From Lysobacter enzymogenes (lineage in GTDB: Bacteria > Pseudomonadota > Gammaproteobacteria > Xanthomonadales > Xanthomonadaceae): a stretch of DNA of 64,000 bases. The notes under the pieces are model-generated. The model saw only the letters and a list, made by a program, of their open reading frames with translations, was not told the DNA's origin and did not search any database. The DNA is taken from contig NZ_CP067395.1 in NCBI RefSeq assembly GCF_017355525.1, positions 4,903,501 to 4,967,500 of the forward strand. The letters are read 5' to 3'. The position numbers were made by a program, and so were the translations under genes. Of the stretch, positions 21,269 through 29,956 are shown in pieces (the stretch's first letter is position 1; every line of letters starts with the position of its first letter).

Positions 21269-21910
21269 TCAGCCGCCCCAGGGCGGCGGAGGCGCGGGCA
21301 GCGGCCGGGTCAGATCGAACTCGACCCGGAACAGGCGGCCGGGACGCGCGAGTTCGTAGACGAATCGCTTGTCGTCGATTTCCACCGCCCACACGTTCGG
21401 CACCGACACTTCGCGGCCGAGCCGGCGGAACAGCGCGCGGCTTTCCGGATCGGCGGGGAATTCGTAACGCTCGCCTTCGCCGCGCGGCTTGAGCTCGCCG
21501 CCGTACATCGTCAACTCGTCCTCGCTGCCGTCGCGGTGGCGATGGTCGTGCTTGAAGCGCAGCCCGCCGGGATGGCGCGTGAACACCCAGGTGCGCGAGC
21601 GGTCCTCGCCGACGTGGAACGGAATGCGGATGGCGTCGGCCTCGCAGCCGCGCACGTGCATGACCAGGGTCTTGCCGCCGAACGGATCGTCGGCGCTGCG
21701 CGGCGTGTCGGCGACGATGCGGCCGGCGAAGGCCTGGCCGCACAGCGGCTTCAGGCGCTGGAACAACTGTTCGGCGCGCGTCTGGCTCGCGGCGCGTTCG
21801 GCCGTGGGCGAGGGGTGCACGGTATGGCCGAGGACGCAGCCGCCGAGCAGCAGGGCGGCGGCGAGGGGCAGCAGGGCGAGCGCGCGGGCGCGTGAGGGAG
21901 TCGGGTTCAT
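21269..21910 (-). CDS. Hypothetical lipoprotein
   Basis: The 213-residue product has a type II signal with lipobox LLGGC (Cys at about 25), so it is probably an outer-membrane or periplasmic lipoprotein. The mature part has two further Cys (LKPLCGQAF and VRGCEAD), a His-rich patch (KHDHRHRDGSED) and a Pro-rich C-terminus. It is convergent with the beta-lytic protease gene, only 25 bp away. I do not recognise the family; from memory similar lipoproteins of unknown function occur in Xanthomonadaceae. Confidence 0.8.
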   Translation of the reverse strand: MNPTPSRARALALLPLAAALLLGGCVLGHTVHPSPTAERAASQTRAEQLFQRLKPLCGQAFAGRIVADTPRSADDPFGGKTLVMHVRGCEADAIRIPFHVGEDRSRTWVFTRHPGGLRFKHDHRHRDGSEDELTMYGGELKPRGEGERYEFPADPESRALFRRLGREVSVPNVWAVEIDDKRFVYELARPGRLFRVEFDLTRPLPAPPPPWGG

Positions 21911-22025
21911 GCGCGCACGCTAGCGGCCGGGCGTGACGCCGGCAAGGCGGTCCGGGCCGGCCCGCGGCCGCGATCGCGGGCGGCGGGATTGGCGCCCGGG
22001 CCGGTTTCCGGGTCTAATGCACCCC

Positions 22026-24117
<2,092 letters not shown>

Positions 24118-24126
24118 GCGCTGGCT

Positions 24127-24229
24127 CCCTGCAGGAGCGGCGCGAGCCGCGACTGCGACAACGCAACTGCGCCGCAGGTTGCGCCGTGACTGCGTTGTCG
24201 CGGTCGCGGCTCGCGCCGCTCCTACAGGG
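24127..24229. repeat. REP-like inverted repeat (GGAGCGGCGCGAGCC family), copy 1
   Basis: Left arm 24127-24165 begins CCCTGCAGGAGCGGCGCGAG; right arm 24191-24229 ends CTCGCGCCGCTCCTACAGGG. The arms are near-perfect reverse complements around a 25-bp centre. It lies just after thiC and before its terminator. Confidence 0.9.
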
Positions 24230-24274
24230 GGCGGCCGTGGCGACGCGGGGCAGGGTGGGTGAGAACCGAAGCGA

Positions 24275-24304
24275 AGCCGGGCATGCTGTGCCCGGCTTTC
24301 TTTT
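24275..24304 (+). terminator. thiC terminator
   Basis: AAGCCGGGCA-TGC-TGTGCCCGGCTT is followed by TCTTTTTCTT, a strong hairpin with a U-rich tail downstream of thiC. Confidence 0.9.
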
Positions 24305-24335
24305 TCTTCCGACCTCAGCGCGCGGCCTTCGACCC

Positions 24336-25016
24336 ATGACCAGCTACGCCTCCCTCAAATGGCGCGCCATCGCCCGCCGCCACCCGTCGGCGTTCCTGCT
24401 GGCGGCGCAGTTGCTGAGCCTGGCGGTGTATCCGCTGTTCGAACCGGCCGGCGGCGGGCGCGTGGTGTTCGGCGCGTTCGGCGTGCTGGTGCTGGCGCTG
24501 GCGGTGTGGGTGGTCAACCGCAGTCCGGCGATCAAGTGGATCGCCTGGATCATCGCGGTGCCGGCGTTCGCGTTGTCGCTGCTGTCGGTGCTGGCCGACA
24601 GTCCCGGCCTGCTGGTGCTGTCGTCGGCGCTGGAGGCGGCGCTGTATTTCTACGCGGCCGGCGCGCTGATCGCGTACATGATGAGCGACCACAAGGTCAC
24701 CGCCGACGAACTGTTCGCGGCCGGCGCGACCTTCACCCTGTTGGCCTGGGGTTTCGCCTACGCGTTCCTGGTCTGCCAGGCCTGGTATCCGGACAGCTTC
24801 GTCGGCGCGCAACGCCCGGGCGAGCCGCGCACGTGGCTGGAACTGCTGTTCCTGAGTTTCACCAACCTGTCGGCGGTCGGGCTCGGCGACATCCTGCCGA
24901 TGTCGCCGGCGGCGCGGGTGCTGACGATGTTCGAGCAGTTCGCCGGGGTCGGCTATATCGCCGCGGTGGTGTCGCGGCTGATCGGGCTGACCATGCTGCG
25001 CCACCAGCGCCCGTGA
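24336..25016 (+). CDS. Six-TM ion channel-like membrane protein
   Basis: The 226-residue product has about six hydrophobic segments. Between the last two is a pore-loop-like LSAVGLGDILPMS, resembling the K+ channel filter (TVGYGD) but with Ser-Ala for the Thr and Leu at the aromatic position. No Arg-rich S4 is visible. This fits the Ion_trans_2-type small channels seen in proteobacteria; selectivity cannot be predicted from the altered filter. The start ATG (24336) lies 32 bp after the thiC terminator, so it probably has its own promoter. Confidence 0.75.
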   Translation: MTSYASLKWRAIARRHPSAFLLAAQLLSLAVYPLFEPAGGGRVVFGAFGVLVLALAVWVVNRSPAIKWIAWIIAVPAFALSLLSVLADSPGLLVLSSALEAALYFYAAGALIAYMMSDHKVTADELFAAGATFTLLAWGFAYAFLVCQAWYPDSFVGAQRPGEPRTWLELLFLSFTNLSAVGLGDILPMSPAARVLTMFEQFAGVGYIAAVVSRLIGLTMLRHQRP

Positions 25017-25412
25017 AGGCGGCGCCGGCGAAGCCTGCGCAGATAAGCCCCGCGCCGGGCCGGAATAGCCTGCGGCGCTGAACGAAGTTGAAATGACTCC
25101 GCGTTAAGCTTTGTCGGCAGCGTGGCGCCGCGAGCGCTGCGCAAGCGATGGGTTACAGATAAATACACGGCGCGAAGTGCCTTTTGGAACGATACGTTTC
25201 GGCCTGTCGGCGCCGAAAACGCCCCTGCGGCGTTGTGCGACGGTCGTAGCGCCTTTCCCCGGCGCTAGAATAGGCGGCTAGAACAAGCAGTGACGGCGCG
25301 CCTTTCCGATCGCGCCACCGCGCCATGCCGGATATGTCGGTTGGTCGGTCTTGCGCCTAGGCGTTCAGGCACATGACCAACCGCGGGCAAGTGCGCACCA
25401 TCAGCAGGATTC
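25017..25412. other. Non-coding region upstream of the CadC-like gene
   Basis: No gene is recognised in these 396 bp. GGTTGGTC and GACCAACC near 25340-25383 could form a hairpin in the leader. The downstream gene has AGGA close to its ATG. Confidence 0.45.
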
Positions 25413-27770
25413 ATGCCGCGAACCCACGAGCCATCGACGCCGCCCTTGCCCGCCGAGCATCTGCGGGTAGGCGATTGCGTGGTCGACATCCCCTTGCGCG
25501 AAATCCGCGCGCCGGGGGCGCGTCGGCCGCGCCGGATCACGCCCAAGGCGATGGGCGTGCTGCTCGTGCTCGTCGATCACGCCGACCGCGTGGTCAGCCG
25601 CGACGCGCTGCTGGCCGAGGTCTGGCCCGACACCTTGCCGACCGACGACGTGGTCACCCAGGCGGTGACCCAGTTGCGCAAGGCCTTCGACGAAGACCGC
25701 GGCAATCCGCGCTACATCGAAACCATCGCCAAGAACGGCTACCGCCTGCTGGCCAAAGTGCGCTGGCTGGTGCCGGAGTCGGCGGCCGGCGCTGAAGCCG
25801 GCGCCGGCGGCAACGCGGCCCCGGAGTCGATGGCGGAGACGGCCTTCGCCGACAGCCCCGCCGCCTCCGCTTCCGCGTCAGCCTCTGCGCCCGAGCGGAT
25901 CGACCCGGTGCCGTTGCCGAACCAGCCGCGTCCGCGCGGCACCTGGCGCTCGATCGTCGGCGCGGTCGCGACCGTGCTGGTGCTGGTGGTCGCGCTGGTG
26001 TGGTGGTCGCTGGCGCGGCAGTCGCACGCGCCCGGCGCGACGCCGGCGCCGGTCGACCCGGCGCGGGTCGCCGGCACGCCGCGGCCGTACCGCCTGATCA
26101 CCTCGATGCCCGGCTTCGAAGTCCAGCCGACCCTGTCGCCGGACGCGGCCCTGGTCGCCTACGTCGCCATTCCCGAAGGCCAGCGCGGCACCGCGATCCT
26201 GGTCCAGACCACCGACCAGACCCCGCCGCGCCAGCTGACCCGGCCCAGCGGGCTGGCCGAGGACAGCATGCCGGCGTGGTCGCCGGACGGCCGCTCGATC
26301 GCGTTCCTGCGGGTCGACCCGGCGCGCATGTGCAAGGTGCTGATGATCGCCGCCAACGGCGGCGCCGAGCGCGAGGTCGGCGAGTGCGACCCGCGCAATC
26401 CGCCGACCTTCGAATGGACTCCCGACGGCCGCGGCCTGATCTTCGGCAGCATGCAGACCCCGCAGGGCATGGTCGGCATGCGCGTGCTCGACCTGGCCAG
26501 CGGCGAATGGCGCGCGGTGCCGTACCGCCCCGGCGCCGGCAACCTCGACCTGTCGCCGCGGTTCTCGCCCGACGGGCGCTGGATCGTGTTCCTGCGCAAC
26601 AACCCGCAAGGCGATTTCTGGCGCCTGCCGGCCGAAGGCGGCACGGCCGAGCGGCTGAGCCAGCTCAGCGCCGACGTGCGCGGCTGGGACTGGCTGCCGG
26701 ACAACCGCAGCATCCTGTTCGGCCGCATGATCGACGGCGACACCCGGCTGTTCCGCCTGGACCTGGAAACCGGCCAGGCCCGCGACCTGGGCATCGAGTC
26801 GGCGCAGTTCCCGGCGGTCGCGGCCTCGCGCCCGGCCGCGGCCTTCGTCCAGCGCAAGCCTTACTTCGGCCTGTTCCGGGTGGTGCTCGGCGATACCTCC
26901 AAGGGCGCGGTGCACGTGGTCGACCCGCTGTTCCCGTCGTCGGCGCGCGACATGTTGCCGGCGGCGGCGCCGGACGGGCGCCAGATCGTGTTCTTCTCCG
27001 ACCGCTCCGGCAGCAACCACCTGTGGTGGGCCGACCTGGAGCAGCCCGATTCGCTGCGCATGCTGCCGGGGGTGACCCCGGGCACCCGCTACGGCGCTTC
27101 GTGGTCGGCCGACAGCACCCGGGTGACCGTGGTCGGGCCGGATCCGGAAGGGCGCAATGCGGTGTTCGAGATCGTGCCGGCCAGCGGGCGGGTCACCCGC
27201 TTGCCGGTGCCGGTCGACGAACCGATCCAGGCCATGCAGCTGCCGGATCCGAATCGGCTGTTGGTCCTGGCCGGCGCCGGCGACGGCCGTCTGCGCCTGA
27301 GCCTGTTCGACCGCAGCGTCTCCCCGTGGAAGCTGGTCGCGGCGATCGACGACGTGGCCGAGGGCAAGGCCGACCCGGCCCACAACCGCCTGCTGTTCGC
27401 GCGCCAGACCCAGGCCGGGCTGTGGCAGGCCGATCTGGCCCTGAGCGCGGCCAGCATCCGCCAGGTCGACGACAGCGAGCCGGTCGCCGACCGCTACCGG
27501 CTGTGGGACGTGGCCAGCGCCACCGGCGACCTGCGCTACATGGACCAGCAGCCGACCTGCCTGTCGCTGATGCGCCGGATCGCGACGCCGGAGCTGCCGC
27601 CGTCGGCCCTGTGCCTGGACCAAAGCCGGCGTTCGGCGATCAATGGATTCAGCCTGAGTCCGCGCGGCGACACCGTGTATCTGGCCCTGGCCAAGTGGGA
27701 TGGCGCCGATATCGGTTACATGGACCTGCCCGAGGAGCCGAAGACCTTCGTGCCGGGCTGGCTCAACTGA
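25413..27770 (+). CDS. CadC/ToxR-like winged-helix protein with periplasmic beta-propeller
   Basis: The 785-residue product has an N-terminal OmpR/CadC-type winged helix (about 15-120; LLAEVWPDTLPTDDVVTQAV and IETIAKNGYRLLAKV are the recognition regions), an Ala/Ser-rich linker, and one membrane segment (about 178-200, VGAVATVLVLVVALVWW). A large C-terminal domain of TolB/PD40-like blades follows: PAWSPDGRSIAFLRV, FEWTPDGRGLIFGS, PRFSPDGRWIVFLRN, AAAPDGRQIVFFSDRSG. It should bind DNA in the cytoplasm while sensing something in the periplasm. Such proteins are common in Xanthomonadaceae; target genes are unknown, but the AraC gene and TonB receptor downstream are candidates. Confidence 0.85.
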   Translation: MPRTHEPSTPPLPAEHLRVGDCVVDIPLREIRAPGARRPRRITPKAMGVLLVLVDHADRVVSRDALLAEVWPDTLPTDDVVTQAVTQLRKAFDEDRGNPRYIETIAKNGYRLLAKVRWLVPESAAGAEAGAGGNAAPESMAETAFADSPAASASASASAPERIDPVPLPNQPRPRGTWRSIVGAVATVLVLVVALVWWSLARQSHAPGATPAPVDPARVAGTPRPYRLITSMPGFEVQPTLSPDAALVAYVAIPEGQRGTAILVQTTDQTPPRQLTRPSGLAEDSMPAWSPDGRSIAFLRVDPARMCKVLMIAANGGAEREVGECDPRNPPTFEWTPDGRGLIFGSMQTPQGMVGMRVLDLASGEWRAVPYRPGAGNLDLSPRFSPDGRWIVFLRNNPQGDFWRLPAEGGTAERLSQLSADVRGWDWLPDNRSILFGRMIDGDTRLFRLDLETGQARDLGIESAQFPAVAASRPAAAFVQRKPYFGLFRVVLGDTSKGAVHVVDPLFPSSARDMLPAAAPDGRQIVFFSDRSGSNHLWWADLEQPDSLRMLPGVTPGTRYGASWSADSTRVTVVGPDPEGRNAVFEIVPASGRVTRLPVPVDEPIQAMQLPDPNRLLVLAGAGDGRLRLSLFDRSVSPWKLVAAIDDVAEGKADPAHNRLLFARQTQAGLWQADLALSAASIRQVDDSEPVADRYRLWDVASATGDLRYMDQQPTCLSLMRRIATPELPPSALCLDQSRRSAINGFSLSPRGDTVYLALAKWDGADIGYMDLPEEPKTFVPGWLN

Positions 27771-27885
27771 TTGATCCGACTAGAGAAAGTGCTTTCGGAA
27801 GTTCATCGGATGTGACGTCGTGCCGAATTCGGCTAACTCTCCGTCAAATTTCCGGCGCCCGCGGTCGTTGCTCGCGCAAATAAAA

Positions 27886-27908
27886 ACCTCATACCCCGCA
27901 AATGAGGT
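27886..27908 (+). promoter_or_regulatory. Hairpin occluding the ribosome site of the AraC-type gene
   Basis: ACCTCAT (27886-27892) and ATGAGGT (27902-27908) form a perfect 7-bp stem with a 9-nt loop. The 3' arm contains the GAGGT Shine-Dalgarno that serves the ATG at 27915. It could act as an RNA thermometer-like or protein-controlled switch. Confidence 0.5.
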
Positions 27909-27914
27909 GGACCA

Positions 27915-28832
27915 ATGGAGCAAGCATTGTGGGCGGATCGCGGACAGCTGATGCAGCTGGACGCGCAGGACCAATCCGTTCAGGCAAGTTGCGTCGGCGT
28001 CTCGCGACTGGGCAGCGTTCAGTTGTCCGGTACTCACTTCTCGATCTGGGTGCAGTTGCGCGGCAGCTCGTGGGTTGAAGCCAAAGAGGGCAAGTTCCGG
28101 CTCAAGCGCGGCGACTGGATCGCGTTCGAACGCGACTCCAAGCCGGTGCTGCAAGCGGACCGCTACGGCGTCTGCGTCGGCCTCAACCTGACCCCGGACG
28201 CGATCAAGGCGATGGCCCGTCTGGCCGACAGCAGCCTGTACGCCGGCCGCGGCCGCATGAACCGCCACGACGCCCGCATCGCCCTGCGCCTGTGGCGCCA
28301 GGCCAGCGCGCGCAACAGCGAGGCCGACGCCGGTTTCGATCTCAACGCCCTGCGTCCGATCCTGCTGCACCTGGCCGGCGTCCAGCGCGAGCTGACCGCG
28401 CGCATCCAGCGTTGCCCGGGCCGTTCGCGCAGCCGCAAGCGTCAGGTCTTCGGCCGCCTCCAGCGCGCCCGCCTGTACCTGGAAGGCAATTGCGACCGGG
28501 TCGTGCGGATCAGCGAACTGGCCGAGCTGACCAGCTTCTCGAGCTGGTACTTCTCCAAGACCTTCCACAGCCTGTACGAGGAGAGCCCCCAGGCCGCCTC
28601 GGCGCGCATGCGCCTGGAACACGCTGCGGACTTGTTGAAGAACACCTCGATGATGATCGGCGAGGTCGCCGCGGCCAGCGGTTTCGACAACTGCTGCAGC
28701 TTCGCCCGCGCCTTCCGCGCCCGCTTCGGCACGTCGGCCACGCGTTATCGCAGCGCCGCGGCCAGCGCCAAGGCCGCCGAAGCCGCCAAGCCGGCCGTGG
28801 TGCCGTTGCGCAAGCTGGCGATGGCGAGCTGA
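27915..28832 (+). CDS. AraC/XylS-family transcriptional regulator
   Basis: The 305-residue product has an N-terminal cupin-like sensing region (about 20-130) and a C-terminal pair of helix-turn-helix motifs. The first contains VVRISELAELTSFSSWYFSK, and the second MMIGEVAAASGFDNCCSFAR followed by AFRARFG, the AraC signature. The C-terminus is an Ala/Lys-rich tail. The start has a strong GAGGTGG site that can fold into a hairpin. It lies between the CadC-like gene and a long regulatory-looking gap before the TonB receptor, which it may control. Confidence 0.9.
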   Translation: MEQALWADRGQLMQLDAQDQSVQASCVGVSRLGSVQLSGTHFSIWVQLRGSSWVEAKEGKFRLKRGDWIAFERDSKPVLQADRYGVCVGLNLTPDAIKAMARLADSSLYAGRGRMNRHDARIALRLWRQASARNSEADAGFDLNALRPILLHLAGVQRELTARIQRCPGRSRSRKRQVFGRLQRARLYLEGNCDRVVRISELAELTSFSSWYFSKTFHSLYEESPQAASARMRLEHAADLLKNTSMMIGEVAAASGFDNCCSFARAFRARFGTSATRYRSAAASAKAAEAAKPAVVPLRKLAMAS

Positions 28833-29274
28833 GCGGACGACGAAAGCGTTGCGAAACACCGAAGAAAGTTCCGAAACGGCCGTTGCCGGCCGCGCAGTAC
28901 GATCCGAAGCGACATTCGTAAAGCGACATCCGTAACGCAGCAAACGCAAGCCACGAGCCCGCAGTATCCGGCCCGCCCGAACCGATCCGCCGATTCGCTC
29001 CGTACAGTCGCGCCGATCCGCTCCGGGACCACCGCCAGGCCGATACCGCCAGCCGCCTCCCCCAACAGGCCGGACTCCGCACTACCCGAGCAACGCCGAG
29101 GTTTCGACTGCGCGCATCGCGCGCAGCCGAGCCTCGGCGCCACTCGATGCGCCGCTGGCGCGCGCCGCGCCGCTGTGCCGGCGATTCCTCTGTTTCCTGA
29201 CCTTGTCGATTCGCGCGTGCGACTCGCGCCGCTGCGCATCGGCGCTTGCGATCGGCGGCGCTGCGGCATCCGTA

Positions 29275-29451
29275 TGAACGAAGCGTTCAGGCATCGCATG
29301 CGATGCATCGCTTCGCCATGCGCGTGAACGAATCGTTCAGCATGCGCGCGCATCGGCGCGCCGCTTACACCTTGCTTATACAAACGCGTTCCTCGCGCGA
29401 GCGCGTCGCTGCGCGCGTGCGGCGCGAGCGCGCGACTGAACGAATCGTTCA
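29275..29451. promoter_or_regulatory. Three copies of a 15-bp inverted repeat, TGAACGAATCGTTCA
   Basis: Sites at 29275-29289 (TGAACGAAGCGTTCA), 29325-29339 and 29437-29451 (both TGAACGAATCGTTCA). Each is a 7-bp inverted repeat about one central base, with one mismatch in the first. Centres are 50 and 112 bp apart. The size and symmetry fit a dimeric repressor such as TetR family; the protein is unknown. Confidence 0.65.
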
Positions 29452-29907
29452 GCCCGCCACACGCGATGCCGGCGCGATCGCCGCGATGAGCGCGATACAG
29501 CTGCGTCGTGCGCACATAGTTTGTCTATACGACGCGTCGCGAATGCTCATGTCGGCAGCGCGCGAACCTCGATGCGTGCGCTGTTTCTATACGCATCGCG
29601 CCGGCTGCGTATGCAGCGCAAACGCCACGAATCAGCGGCTTTGCCGCGATCAGGCTCGTTGTGCAAAGACGCGATGCAAAGCCATCGCACCGAATCGGCA
29701 AGATGCGACGCAATGCGATGCAAAGCGTTCGCGTGCATGCGACGCGATTCGCCGACTCCGACGCAATCGGTCAAAAACACCTGGAATTCATCACATTTGA
29801 CGCTCGCGACGCGAGGCTTTCGATGCGATGACAGTGGCCTCTACGACCGACTGCGCAAAGTCTCCCGCTGCCAACCGCAAAGCAGTGCGGGGAGTTGGAA
29901 CGTACTT

Positions 29908-29935
29908 TTGCATGGCGTTTTAACACGCCTATAAC
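29908..29935 (+). promoter_or_regulatory. Candidate promoter of the TonB receptor gene with operator in the spacer
   Basis: TTGCAT (29908-29913), a 16-bp spacer, TATAAC (29930-29935). The spacer GGCGTTTTAACACGCC is itself an inverted repeat (GGCGT/ACGCC about TTAA), so a bound regulator would block or remodel the promoter. Transcription would start about 15 nt before the ribosome site of the 29957 gene. Confidence 0.55.
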
Positions 29936-29956
29936 GAGATTACTGGAGAGAGATAG

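Larger units (their letters stand above)
28833..29956. other. 1.1-kb non-coding region with repeated operator-like sites
   Basis: I find no believable gene. Frames open here give Arg/Cys-rich sequences with no family resemblance. The middle part (29270-29800) looks less GC-rich than its neighbours. It holds three 15-bp inverted repeats, a perfect 16-bp palindrome GCATCGCATGCGATGC (29291-29306), three CTATAC/TTATAC words (about 29375, 29524, 29586), and a candidate promoter at its right end. A small RNA is possible but not demonstrable. Confidence 0.6.

Noticed and set aside
29246..29800. 184-codon open frame in the long gap before the TonB receptor
   Set aside because: Arg/Cys/Ala-rich with no motif, no ribosome site, and it runs through the inverted repeats. 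More likely non-coding.
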